Assembly (NCBI GenBank): GCA_946886065.1
Contig: CAMPHU010000133.1
Span: forward strand, 1 to 13,073
DNA length: 13,073 bases
DNA from: an uncultured Massilia sp.
GTDB lineage: Bacteria > Pseudomonadota > Gammaproteobacteria > Burkholderiales > Burkholderiaceae
Direction of reading: 5' to 3'
Position numbers and translations under genes: made by a program. Below are positions 1 to 6,603 of this stretch, in pieces (positions within the stretch are counted from its first letter, which is position 1; each line of letters begins with the position of its first letter). The notes under the pieces were generated by a model. That model was not told the origin of the DNA. It made no database searches and saw nothing but the letters and a program-made list of their open reading frames with translations.

Positions 1-721
1 GCGCGCTGAAGAAGCCGCGCCGGTTCGGCACGTCGGTGAGCGGGTCGACCAGCTCCAGGCGCGCCAGCTCGCGCTGTGCGCGTTCGCGCGCCAGCAGCAG
101 CATGCCGAAGCAGTTGGCCAGCATCAGGAGGTAAAGCGCGGCGACGAACAGCTGGCCGAGCATGTCGCTGCTCATCCAGCCCCAGCCGGCGGGCAGCAGC
201 AGGACGAACAGGCCGCGCGCGGCCACCACCAGGGCCAGGACCGCCGTCACCAGCGCCAGGAAGCGCTGCAGCAGGCTGCTGTCCTTCCAGCGGCTGGCAA
301 GGGCGATGCCGCCCGACAGGTAGAAGGCGCCCAGCAGCAGCGAGACGGCGACGCTGCGCAGGCCGTCCTCGTCGATCAGGTAGCAGACCAGGAAAGCCAG
401 GATCGCCAGGCCGCCCAGCACCAGAGTCGGACGGCGCCAGCCTTCGCGGCCGGACGCTTCCCAGGAGGCGCCGGCCTCGATCGCCACGCCCGCCAGCAGC
501 AGGGCATAGCCGCCCGGCACGGCGATGGCCGGCGGCACCACGTTGCTCGCCCCCAGCGCCAGCAGCAACCAGGCGCCGCCCTGGATCTGCCTGGACAGGC
601 TCCAGGCCGCCAGGGCCCGGGAGCGGACCGGGCCGTGATCGAAAAAGGTCAGCAGCGCGACCAGGGCCAGGTTGCCCAGGGCCAGGACCAATACCATGGT
701 GGAGGCGTCCAAGCTCATCAT
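1..721 (-). CDS. Membrane-anchored GGDEF protein (diguanylate cyclase), N-terminal part, cut by the window edge
   Basis: Read on the minus strand from ATG at 721 (a second ATG follows at 718), 240 codons are visible before the window ends. The protein opens with a hydrophobic stretch (MVLVLALGNLALVALLTFF) and continues with about six hydrophobic segments separated by short charged loops. It then has a linker rich in Arg, Glu and Leu (RERAQRELARLELV) and DPLTDVPNRRGFF, the conserved opening of a GGDEF domain. By family it would make cyclic-di-GMP from two GTP at the inner membrane, with the membrane part as a sensor. The catalytic GGDEF motif and the I-site lie beyond the edge, so activity cannot be judged. 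It follows the 91-aa gene by a single base, so the two are almost certainly co-transcribed and translationally coupled. There is no strong Shine-Dalgarno of its own. Family call is firm; enzymatic activity is inferred. Confidence 0.85.
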   Translation of the reverse strand, partial: MMSLDASTMVLVLALGNLALVALLTFFDHGPVRSRALAAWSLSRQIQGGAWLLLALGASNVVPPAIAVPGGYALLLAGVAIEAGASWEASGREGWRRPTLVLGGLAILAFLVCYLIDEDGLRSVAVSLLLGAFYLSGGIALASRWKDSSLLQRFLALVTAVLALVVAARGLFVLLLPAGWGWMSSDMLGQLFVAALYLLMLANCFGMLLLARERAQRELARLELVDPLTDVPNRRGFFSA

Positions 722-722
722 G

Positions 723-998
723 TCAGTACTCGTGTTCGACCTGGATCGTGCCGTCGCCGACCCTGCTGGCCCAGGCGCGGGCAAAATAGTCCTTTTCCTC
801 GCCGCTGGGCGGCTCGTGCCAGAACACGATCAGGGTGCCCTTGTGGTCGTGCAGCTGGGTCAGCTTCTCGACAAAATGCGGGTTGCCGGCGGCGTCGGCC
901 AGGGCCATCGCATACCCGTACACGCGCTGCAGCCGCTCGATCCGGTCGGGCTCGGTCGGGCTGTTGGTGGCGGTGATGGTCGGATGGTCCAGGAACAT
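723..998 (-). CDS. Hypothetical 91-aa protein, upstream partner of the diguanylate cyclase gene
   Basis: A small soluble, acidic protein (starts MFLDHPTITATNS, ends GTIQVEHEY) with no signal peptide or membrane segment. A helical-looking middle (RIERLQRVYGYAMALADAAG, HFVEKLTQLHDH) is followed by a probable beta strand (GTLIVFW) and a charged tail. I recognise no family. Its stop (723-725) lies one base before the ATG of the membrane GGDEF gene, which indicates an operon and probable translational coupling; a role connected with c-di-GMP signalling is only inferred from that. The start at 998 is the first ATG giving a sensible protein. No clear Shine-Dalgarno precedes it. A weak promoter guess on the minus strand is TTGTTG (1063-1068) and GATAAG (1041-1046), 16 bases apart. 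Confidence 0.7.
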   Translation of the reverse strand: MFLDHPTITATNSPTEPDRIERLQRVYGYAMALADAAGNPHFVEKLTQLHDHKGTLIVFWHEPPSGEEKDYFARAWASRVGDGTIQVEHEY

Positions 999-1095
999 GG
1001 GAGCTTGGTCGGGTCTTGTCGAGTGGCGCGTGGCGGCCAGCTTATCAGAAAGCGATGCCCAGCAACAAGCTGCGCCGGACCGCCATGCCCTCGCC

Positions 1096-1101
1096 TATAC
1101 T
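1096..1101 (+). promoter_or_regulatory. -10 box (TATACT) for the spermidine-synthase-like gene, probably giving a leaderless mRNA
   Basis: The sequence CCTATACTT ends only six bases before the ATG at 1108, which places the expected transcription start on or beside the A of the start codon. No Shine-Dalgarno lies between. CTATACT with C just before the hexamer matches the extended -10 preferred by RpoS in other proteobacteria. I see no good -35 box. Confidence 0.5.
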
Positions 1102-1107
1102 TCAGCC

Positions 1108-1881
1108 ATGTCCGCTCCCGCCGACCCGCTGTTGCCCGACCACCCGCCCCCGCTGGTGCGCACCGAGGGCGACCGCCGCACCCTGGAATTCACGCCCGGC
1201 GACATCCAGAGCGAAATGCGGCTGTCGCGCCCCGACGACCTGGTGCTGGCCTATGCTCGCGCCATGATGTGCTTCGCCCTGTTCGCGCCGCATCCCCGCC
1301 ACATCGTGATGGTGGGCCTGGGCGGCGGATCGCTGGCCAAGTTCTGCTACCGCCGCTTCCCGCGCACCCGCATCACCGTGCTCGAACTGCGCGCCGACGT
1401 GATCGCGCTGCGCGACCAGTTCCACGTGCCCCCGGACGATGCGCGCCTGCGCGTATTGCACTGCGACGCCACGGCCTGGCTGAAGGCCAACCCGGGCCTG
1501 GCCGACGTGCTGCTGGTGGACGGCTTCGACGCCGGCGGCCTGCCGCCCGCGCTGTCGAGCGCGGCCTTCTATGCCGACTGCCGGCGCTGCCTGCGCCCGG
1601 ACGGCATCCTGGTTGCCAATATCTTCACTTACGATCCTGACTATGTCGCTGCGCTGCAACGGCTGCGCACCGTCTTCGGCGGCAAGGTGGCCTGGTTCCG
1701 CGGCATCGCCGGCAACAACCAGATCCTGTTCGCCGTGCGCCCCCGGGCCGGCGCCACGCCTCCCGGGGCGGCCGGGCGCCTGCTGGCACGCCTGGTGCGG
1801 CCGCGCGGCTTCGGCTGGTCCTGGAGCAACCGCCTGCTGGCCCGCGCGGTGCTTGCCTGGCTGTCACGCCGGCCTGTCTGA
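1108..1881 (+). CDS. Spermidine-synthase-like methyltransferase-fold protein
   Basis: A 257-aa cytosolic protein with a Rossmann fold of the polyamine synthase type. HIVMVGLGGGSLAKF (GLGGGS at residues 70-75) is the nucleotide-binding glycine loop. TVLELRADV gives the acidic residue that normally binds the ribose, HCDATAWL matches the next acidic loop, and LLVDGFDAGGLPPAL (Asp138, Asp141) sits where spermidine synthases have their catalytic D-S/T-x-D. A basic C-terminal tail (RLLARLVRPRGFGWSW) is extra. Relatives are often annotated as spermidine synthase, but the putrescine pocket is not clearly conserved, no SpeD or SpeH lies nearby, and the true substrate is open; another SAM or decarboxylated-SAM-dependent transferase is possible. 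The start at 1108 is chosen because the fold is complete from there and a -10 box ends six bases upstream; longer in-frame extensions would cross that promoter. Divergent from the 91-aa gene. Confidence 0.8.
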   Translation: MSAPADPLLPDHPPPLVRTEGDRRTLEFTPGDIQSEMRLSRPDDLVLAYARAMMCFALFAPHPRHIVMVGLGGGSLAKFCYRRFPRTRITVLELRADVIALRDQFHVPPDDARLRVLHCDATAWLKANPGLADVLLVDGFDAGGLPPALSSAAFYADCRRCLRPDGILVANIFTYDPDYVAALQRLRTVFGGKVAWFRGIAGNNQILFAVRPRAGATPPGAAGRLLARLVRPRGFGWSWSNRLLARAVLAWLSRRPV

Positions 1882-1923
1882 GGTCTGCCACAAGGGGGTG
1901 GACATATCGTCCAGAGCAATACA

Positions 1924-1957
1924 TTTCGTTTGCGAAACCACCCGCTTTTGTGACAAA
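1924..1957. promoter_or_regulatory. Two adjacent short dyads upstream of the CHASE-PAS-GGDEF-EAL gene
   Basis: TTTCG-TTTG-CGAAA (1924-1937) and TTTGT-G-ACAAA (1947-1957) are two perfect small inverted repeats in the AT-richer gap before the gene that starts at 2029. They could be operator half-sites or part of the promoter; I cannot place a convincing -35/-10 pair here. Short dyads of this length can also arise by chance. Confidence 0.2.
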
Positions 1958-2028
1958 CTGGCGCGCACTAATGCCCGTTGGCAAGCCCTTTTACACCTCT
2001 GATCAAAGTAGCCACCCTGGACCAACAC

Positions 2029-4878
2029 ATGCCGCGTCGCCGCCTGCCCTTGTCGCTTACCCTCGCGGCGGCCCTCACGCTCGGGGGCGGGCTGGCCGCG
2101 TCCGGCGCCCTGTTCCTGGGCGTCAGCCACCTCGAATGCGACAACATGGCGCTCGCCTTCGCGCAGCGCGCGGACGAGCGCGTGGCCGCGGTGCGCCAAG
2201 GGATGGACCAGGCGGTCGAGGTCCTGACGGTCACCAACCAGCTGTTCGCGCGCGGCGAGCCGGTCACGCGCCAGCAGTTCGCCGACTTCACCTCGGCCCT
2301 GCTGGAGCGCCACCGCTTCATCCAGGCCTTCAATTACCACCGCGTGGTGCAGGGCGAGGACCGCGCGGCCGTCGAGGCCGAGCTGCAGCAGGTCCGCCCG
2401 AACACCATCTTCACCGAGCTGCGCCCGGAAGGCCGGGTGCCGGCCCCGGTGCGCGGCCGCTACCACGTGGTCGACTTCCTGGAACCGATGGCGGGCAACG
2501 AGCCGGCCTTCGGCCTGAACGTGTCGCAGAATCCGGAAATCATGGGCGCGCTCGACATCGCGCGCGGTTCCGGCCGCGCCGCCGCCACCGGCCTGTTCGC
2601 GCTGGCCCAGGACGCCACGCCCCAGCCCAGCTTCGAGATGGTCCTGCCGGTGCTGGACAAGGGCGGCACGATGACCGGCGACACCGCGGTCATCATCCGC
2701 GGCAACGAACTGGTGCGCTCCTCGCTGGCCGGCGCCGGCCTGCTCGAGTCGAACGACATCTTCGTGTCGGTCTACGCCAGCGAGCACGCGGACGGCAACA
2801 GGCGCCTGCTGTCCACCGGCCCCACCCATGTCTCGCACGACCACTTCCTGGCCGACTGGCTGATGCCGGACGGCCCGGCCGTGCACAGCACCGTGCTGCG
2901 CATCGCGGGCCGCGCGTGGCGCATCGACGTCGCCGCCGCCTCGCGCCCCTTCCTGGCCGACCACATGGCCTCCACCGCCCTGCTGGTGGGCGGCATCCTC
3001 ATCACCCTGCTCAGCACCGCCTTCGTGCAGGCTTCCGGCCAGCGCGCGCGCAAGGTCCAGCAGCTGGTGCGCCAGCGCACCGCCGACCTGCGCCGCACCA
3101 ACCGCCGCCTGGTCGAGGACATGATCGCGCGCGAGCGCGCCGAAAAAGCCCTGCAGCAGAGCGAGCAGCGCTTCCGCCAGCTGGTGTCGATGTCCTCCGA
3201 CTGGTACTGGGAGCAGGACGCCGCGCTGCGCTTCACCATGGTCACCGGCGCCTTCACCGAAAAGACCGGCGTGCCGGTCGACACCGTGCTGGGAAAGACG
3301 CGCTGGGAATTCCAGCCCGACCTGCTCGAGAGCGAATCCGGCCGCGCCCACATCGCCCAGGTCAAGGCGCACGAGCCCTTCGCCAACCTCGAATACAAGA
3401 CCGTCGACGAATACGGCGACACCCGCTGGTTCTGCGTCAACGGCCAGCCGGTGTTCGACGAGACCGGCACCCTGGCCGGCTACCGCGGCACCGGCAGCGA
3501 CATCACCGAGCGCAAGCTCACCGAGCAGCGCGTGCACCACGTGGCCCAGCACGACGTGCTGACCGGCCTGCCGAACCGCTCGCTGCTGCAGGACCGCCTG
3601 GGCCAGGCGATCGCCTACGCCACCCGCAGCGGCTATCCGGTGTGGGTGATGCTGATCGACCTGGACCGCTTCAAGTTCGTCAACGACAGCATGGGCCACA
3701 AGGCCGGCGACGTGCTCCTGATGACGGTGGCGGCGCGCCTGCGCGGCTCGCTGCGCGACACCGACACCGTGGCGCGCCTGTCGGGCGACGAATTCGTGGT
3801 GATCCTGTCCGAGCACGCCGAGGAGCCGCTGCGCCCCGAGATCGTGCAGCGCGTGATGGACTCGGTGGCCCAGCCGGTCATGCTCGGCACCAAGGAATTC
3901 TTCGTCACCTGCTCGATCGGCGTGGCCGTCTACCCGAGCGAAGGCACGCCGGCCGACAGCCTGATCGAACACGCCGACATCGCGATGTACAGCGCCAAGA
4001 AGATGGGGCGCAACAACTTCCAGTTCTACACCCCGGCGATGAACGAGGAATCGCTGGAGCGCGTGCGTATCGAAGGCGCGCTGCGCAATGCGCTGGAACG
4101 CAACGAATTCGTGCTGCATTACCAGCCCCAGGTCGACCTCAAGAGCGGCCGCATCGTGGGCATGGAAGCCCTGATCCGCTGGAACCATCCGGAACTGGGC
4201 ATGGTGCCGCCGGTGCGCTTCATCGGCATCGCCGAGGAGACCGGCCTGATCGTGCAGATCGGCGCCTGGGTGATGCGCACAGCCTGCGCCCAGAACAAGG
4301 CCTGGCAGGATGCGGGCCTGGGCAAGCTGCGGGTGGCGGTCAACCTGTCGGCGCGCCAGTTCGGCGCCGCCGACCTGATCGCCAGCCTGGAATCGGTGCT
4401 GAACGACACCGGCCTCGATCCGGACTGCCTGGAGATCGAGCTGACCGAAAGCCTGTTCATGAGCGACGTGACGCCGGCGGTGGAGCTGCTGCACCGCATG
4501 AAGTCGCTGGGCGTGAACCTGTCGATCGACGACTTCGGCACCGGCTATTCGAGCCTGTCCTACCTGTCGCGCTTCCCGATCGACGTGCTCAAGATCGACC
4601 GCTCCTTCGTGGCCGACATCACCCACGACGCCAACGACGCGGCGATCGTCACCTCGATCATCGCGCTGGCCCACAACCTGAAGCTGGCGGTGATCGCGGA
4701 AGGCGTGGAAACGGCCGAGCAGCTGGACTACCTGCGCAGCCATGGCTGCGACGAAATGCAGGGCTATTACTTCAGCAAGCCGCTGGCTGCAGCGGACTTC
4801 GAGCAGATGCTGCGCCGGGGGCGCTGCCTGGCGCTGCCGGCGCCGACAGAAGAGGTGCTGACCGCCTCGGCGGCCTGA
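2029..4878 (+). CDS. CHASE-PAS-GGDEF-EAL membrane protein, bifunctional c-di-GMP cyclase/phosphodiesterase
   Basis: A 949-aa inner-membrane signalling protein. A short basic N-terminus (MPRRR) precedes TM1 (about 6-32). A periplasmic CHASE domain (about 40-230, with FNYHRVV and YHVVDFLEP) is closed by TM2 (313-336) and a coiled-coil-like Arg/Gln/Glu linker. PAS (about 380-498, ending GYRGTGSDITERK), GGDEF (about 503-665) and EAL (about 685-930) follow. The cyclase signature is SGDEF (585-589) instead of GGDEF, preceded by an intact inhibitory site RDTD (576-579). The EAL set is complete: E713 in EAL, N772, E804/E807 (ELTES), D834-D835 in DDFGTG, K855, E891 (EGVE), Q911 (QGYYF). c-di-GMP hydrolysis is therefore very likely; synthesis is uncertain because of the Gly-to-Ser change. 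ATG 2029 is preferred over TTG 1978 because it gives a basic N-terminus directly before TM1. Shine-Dalgarno is weak. Monocistronic. Confidence 0.93.
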   Translation: MPRRRLPLSLTLAAALTLGGGLAASGALFLGVSHLECDNMALAFAQRADERVAAVRQGMDQAVEVLTVTNQLFARGEPVTRQQFADFTSALLERHRFIQAFNYHRVVQGEDRAAVEAELQQVRPNTIFTELRPEGRVPAPVRGRYHVVDFLEPMAGNEPAFGLNVSQNPEIMGALDIARGSGRAAATGLFALAQDATPQPSFEMVLPVLDKGGTMTGDTAVIIRGNELVRSSLAGAGLLESNDIFVSVYASEHADGNRRLLSTGPTHVSHDHFLADWLMPDGPAVHSTVLRIAGRAWRIDVAAASRPFLADHMASTALLVGGILITLLSTAFVQASGQRARKVQQLVRQRTADLRRTNRRLVEDMIARERAEKALQQSEQRFRQLVSMSSDWYWEQDAALRFTMVTGAFTEKTGVPVDTVLGKTRWEFQPDLLESESGRAHIAQVKAHEPFANLEYKTVDEYGDTRWFCVNGQPVFDETGTLAGYRGTGSDITERKLTEQRVHHVAQHDVLTGLPNRSLLQDRLGQAIAYATRSGYPVWVMLIDLDRFKFVNDSMGHKAGDVLLMTVAARLRGSLRDTDTVARLSGDEFVVILSEHAEEPLRPEIVQRVMDSVAQPVMLGTKEFFVTCSIGVAVYPSEGTPADSLIEHADIAMYSAKKMGRNNFQFYTPAMNEESLERVRIEGALRNALERNEFVLHYQPQVDLKSGRIVGMEALIRWNHPELGMVPPVRFIGIAEETGLIVQIGAWVMRTACAQNKAWQDAGLGKLRVAVNLSARQFGAADLIASLESVLNDTGLDPDCLEIELTESLFMSDVTPAVELLHRMKSLGVNLSIDDFGTGYSSLSYLSRFPIDVLKIDRSFVADITHDANDAAIVTSIIALAHNLKLAVIAEGVETAEQLDYLRSHGCDEMQGYYFSKPLAAADFEQMLRRGRCLALPAPTEEVLTASAA

Positions 4879-4881
4879 GGC

Positions 4882-4911
4882 CAGGGGTTGGCGGCTTCTC
4901 CGCTGCCCCTG
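4882..4911 (+). terminator. Hairpin after the CHASE-EAL gene, probable terminator
   Basis: CAGGGG (4882-4887) pairs with CCCCTG (4906-4911), and inside it GCGG (4891-4894) pairs with CCGC (4900-4903) around the loop CTTCT, with a small internal loop. It starts four bases after the stop codon. No run of T follows, so it is not a classical intrinsic terminator; it may protect the 3' end or help termination. Confidence 0.4.
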
Positions 4912-4990
4912 AGTCTGATTCGGAAGATTCCTATAGCAAAAGAAATTGACCACCGATAACTTTTTGTGGCCAATACGACATTATTAGCGA

Positions 4991-4996
4991 TACAAT
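4991..4996 (+). promoter_or_regulatory. Candidate -10 box (TACAAT) for the 69-aa gene
   Basis: TACAAT lies in the most AT-rich part of the window (about 4940-5015), 39 bases before the ATG at 5036. No -35 hexamer has the right spacing: TTGTGG at 4964-4969 is 21 bases away. The call rests on the -10 and local composition. Confidence 0.4.
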
Positions 4997-5035
4997 ATCA
5001 ATGTCTCTTTTGCAATCCCGAGTCCGGAGAATACG

Positions 5036-5245
5036 ATGATGAACGAAACGCGTGAGTTGCCCGCCGAAGCCGCACAGCGCAGGCAGCGCACCGATATCCG
5101 CACGCGCGACCTGGTCAACCAGGCGATCGCCTCGGTTCCGACCCTCGGCCTGCAGCGTGCAGCCGAATTCCTGGCGACGATGAATGTGCCGGCCGAAGTG
5201 GCCGTCCGGGTGCTGGTCTACCCGCACCGCCGCCGCGCCAATTAA
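5036..5245 (+). CDS. Hypothetical 69-aa protein
   Basis: A small basic protein with an Arg-rich N-terminal half (AAQRRQRTDIRTRDLV) and two probable amphipathic helices (LVNQAIASVPTLGLQRAAEFLATM and PAEVAVRVLVY), ending in HRRRAN. There is no signal peptide or membrane segment. No family is recognised; the high Arg content would allow nucleic-acid or membrane-surface binding, but that is speculation. Two ATG codons stand in tandem (5036 and 5039) with GGAG at 5026-5029, so either could be used. The codon use is like the neighbours and an own promoter and ribosome site are present, so I consider it a real gene. It stands alone on the plus strand and converges with the 123-aa gene. Confidence 0.65.
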   Translation: MMNETRELPAEAAQRRQRTDIRTRDLVNQAIASVPTLGLQRAAEFLATMNVPAEVAVRVLVYPHRRRAN

Positions 5246-5331
5246 GTTCGCATCGAGCGCACCGGGCGCGAACCGAGCCCCAGGGCGGCGAGGTTTCCGC
5301 GCGCTGCCCCGGCCGCCTGGCCGGGCGGGCC
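5246..5331. terminator. GC-rich hairpins between convergent genes, possible two-way terminator
   Basis: Directly after the stop of the 69-aa gene, GTTCGC (5246-5251) pairs with GCGAAC (5268-5273). A second hairpin is formed by GGCCGCC (5311-5317) with GGCGGGCC (5324-5331), with one bulged G. The region lies between convergent genes, where terminators are expected, but neither hairpin is followed by a T run on either strand. At this GC content, hairpins also occur by chance. Confidence 0.35.
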
Positions 5332-5337
5332 TGAGCC

Positions 5338-5709
5338 TCAGCGTTTCTGTTCCTGCTGGACGATATCGGCCAGCGATTCCCGTCCCTTGTCGGTCAGCAT
5401 GTAGCCACCCGCCTCGTTCGCGGCGATGTGCGATTTCTGGTTCAGGAACTGCAGCACCTCGCCGTCCAGCGCCGCCTGCGGATCCTCCGCCAGGGCGCGC
5501 AATCCCACCACGCAGCGGCGCAGGAACAGCACCTCCTGGCCTTTCCTGGTCAGCGCAATGCGGCCGTCGCGGCCGAATTCGATCATCTTGAGGCCCGAGA
5601 GGCGCTTGGCGTTGCGTCCCACGCAGGCGGTCGAGGTGTCCTTCTTCGTGCCACGGCGCACCAGCTCGAGGGCGTCGTATTCGTCTGTCGTCAGCTTTTC
5701 GTTCTTCAT
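5338..5709 (-). CDS. Hypothetical 123-aa winged-helix-like protein
   Basis: A soluble basic protein starting MKNEKLTTDEYDALELVRRG. The N-terminal half resembles a winged helix-turn-helix: helices (TTDEYDALELV, TACVGRNAKRLSGLKMIEF) are followed by a hairpin wing (GRDGRIALTRKGQEVL). The C-terminal half repeats the pattern in degenerate form (EVLQFLNQKSHIAANEAGGYMLTDKGRESL), so LTRKGQEVL and LTDKGRESL look like two copies of one element. This suggests a small DNA-binding regulator, similar in style to MarR/PadR-type folds but not assignable to a family. ATG 5709 is preferred to the upstream TTG at 5721. The Shine-Dalgarno is poor (AAAGCGG). It lies 74 bp downstream of the 44-aa membrane protein on the same strand and may be co-transcribed with it. 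Confidence 0.7.
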   Translation of the reverse strand: MKNEKLTTDEYDALELVRRGTKKDTSTACVGRNAKRLSGLKMIEFGRDGRIALTRKGQEVLFLRRCVVGLRALAEDPQAALDGEVLQFLNQKSHIAANEAGGYMLTDKGRESLADIVQQEQKR

Positions 5710-5783
5710 TACCGCTTTCAAATCAATCAGGGCGCGCCATGGTAACCGGGGCGACCGTCCGCGGCAACTGCGGCGGCGTCAGG

Positions 5784-5918
5784 CTAGCGCAGCGAACGGA
5801 AGGCGTACCACCCGAGTCCGACGCTGGCGGCCAGTCCCAGCGCCATCGCCAGCTGCATGCGGCGCGTCTCGACCGCGCCGCGGCCCAGGTAAATCTTGTT
5901 GTACAAGGTCGAACCCAT
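5784..5918 (-). CDS. Small single-span membrane protein, 44 aa
   Basis: A very short gene that is easily missed. It has an ATG at 5918 preceded by a near-perfect Shine-Dalgarno (GGGAGGAG, 5922-5929, three bases before the ATG) and a TATAAT box further upstream, and it ends with TAG at 5784-5786. The protein begins MGSTLYNKIYLGRGAVETRR, a basic cytoplasmic-type head, followed by one hydrophobic span (MQLAMALGLAASVGLGWYAF) and a short basic tail (RSLR). The Tyr/Arg head with a single span suggests a small inner-membrane protein, perhaps regulating a partner. No family is recognised. The combination of strong ribosome site, -10 box and a sensible membrane topology makes it likely real although only 44 residues long. 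Confidence 0.72.
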   Translation of the reverse strand: MGSTLYNKIYLGRGAVETRRMQLAMALGLAASVGLGWYAFRSLR

Positions 5919-5921
5919 CGT

Positions 5922-5929
5922 CTCCTCCC
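5922..5929 (-). promoter_or_regulatory. Strong ribosome binding site deciding the start of the 44-aa gene
   Basis: GGGAGGAG on the minus strand, followed by ACG and then ATG. It is one of the best matches to the anti-Shine-Dalgarno in the window and is the main support for translation of this short frame. Confidence 0.7.
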
Positions 5930-5950
5930 GCCGTGGGGTGTATGGCTCTG

Positions 5951-5956
5951 ATTATA
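5951..5956 (-). promoter_or_regulatory. -10 box (TATAAT) for the 44-aa membrane protein gene
   Basis: A perfect consensus TATAAT preceded by CC on the minus strand, 32 bases before the ATG at 5918. A TTGTCA on the same strand (5980-5985) is about 23 bases further up, too far for a standard -35. The -10 itself is convincing in this GC-rich context. Confidence 0.55.
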
Positions 5957-6065
5957 GGAAACCCTGGATGGCAGCCGCGTGACAAGCGGCAGGTCGGGAC
6001 GCCAGGGCGACAAAAAAGCAACACCGGCAGCCCGCCTAGCGCGCGCCGGACCGCATGGGGGCCTG

Positions 6066-6072
6066 TTAGGAT
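6066..6072 (+). promoter_or_regulatory. Weak extended -10 (TGTTAGGAT) for the 84-aa gene
   Basis: TAGGAT (6067-6072) preceded by TGT resembles an extended -10. It lies 34 bases before the ATG at 6107, which leaves a leader of ordinary length containing the GGAG ribosome site. No -35 is visible. Confidence 0.3.
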
Positions 6073-6106
6073 CATACGACATTGACAACTTTTACCGGAG
6101 CACAGC

Positions 6107-6361
6107 ATGAACGATCCGACCAAGGCGGACCCGGCCAACAGCCGGAGCGGGATCTTCGACGAAGCCGACATCGGCAGCGGCGAAAAGACCCCTGGCCAGC
6201 ACGAAACCGACGAGATGATCCGCGAGATTCCGCCCTTGCCGCCCTCCAACCGGCAATCCGGCGAGGGACAGCAGCCGCAGGGCGAAGGGGACAAGGGCAA
6301 CGGCGCCCGGAACGACGGCGCCAGGCCGGAGCCCGGCAACCGCCAGGCATCCGGCGCCTGA
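6107..6361 (+). CDS. Hypothetical hydrophilic 84-aa protein
   Basis: A protein very rich in Gly, Pro, Asp, Glu, Gln, Asn and Arg, without Cys, Trp, Tyr or a hydrophobic segment (starts MNDPTKADPANSRSGIFDEADIG, ends NRQASGA). It is predicted disordered; only the middle (HETDEMIREIPPLPPS) could fold or bind a partner. No family is recognised. Such hydrophilin-like proteins are often linked with desiccation or osmotic stress, but that is analogy only. The start at 6107 is supported by CCGGAG at 6094-6099 with normal spacing and a possible extended -10 upstream. It converges with the proline-rich gene with only 13 bases between the stops. Confidence 0.65.
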   Translation: MNDPTKADPANSRSGIFDEADIGSGEKTPGQHETDEMIREIPPLPPSNRQSGEGQQPQGEGDKGNGARNDGARPEPGNRQASGA

Positions 6362-6374
6362 TTGAAGCAGTGAA

Positions 6375-6569
6375 TCAGCCTGCCCGGATCGGCGGTTCGG
6401 GCAGACGCGGCTCCTGGACCGGAGCATTGGTGGGATCCGGCACGTCGTCCGGCACCGGCGGCTGCGGCGGCGGTTGCTTCGGATCGGTGGGCGTGTCCGG
6501 CTCGGGCGTGATATGCGCCTCGATGGTGGTGAAATCGCGCAGAGGGTCCTGCGCCGTGAGCATGTTCAT
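6375..6569 (-). CDS. Hypothetical proline-rich 64-aa protein
   Basis: It starts MNMLTAQDPLRDFTTIEAHITPEPDTP and continues into a tail dominated by Pro, Asp and Val with repeated xPPxP-like units (KQPPPQPPVPDDVPD), ending EPPIRAG. It is acidic, disordered and lacks Cys or a membrane segment. No family is recognised; it may be a linker-like or envelope-associated peptide. The ATG at 6569 is chosen because GAGAGG stands five bases upstream; a longer in-frame frame (to 6632) would place the start inside a perfect hairpin and lacks a ribosome site. A second ATG at 6563 is also possible. It is on the same strand as the 61-aa gene, 147 bp downstream of it with two strong hairpins in between. Confidence 0.6.
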   Translation of the reverse strand: MNMLTAQDPLRDFTTIEAHITPEPDTPTDPKQPPPQPPVPDDVPDPTNAPVQEPRLPEPPIRAG

Positions 6570-6603
6570 GGTGGGCCTCTCAGTGACTCGGTGACAGTCA
6601 ATC

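Noticed and set aside
76..976. Several plus-strand frames in the first kilobase
   Set aside because: Antisense to the membrane GGDEF gene and the 91-aa gene; Arg/Pro/Ala-rich low-complexity translations.
1950..4949. Second plus-strand open frame of about 1000 codons in another frame of the same gene
   Set aside because: Arg/Pro/Gly-rich translation without domain features; a frame shadow of the real gene.
1864..4953. Minus-strand open frame of about 1030 codons opposite the CHASE-PAS-GGDEF-EAL gene
   Set aside because: It mirrors a gene with all expected motifs. Long antisense frames are normal in GC-rich DNA; the translation is low-complexity (His/Gln/Arg/Val) with no domain.
6082..6087. 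Perfect TTGACA as -35 of a promoter for the 84-aa gene
   Set aside because: A -10 at the right distance would fall on the start codon, so it cannot serve this gene; probably chance.
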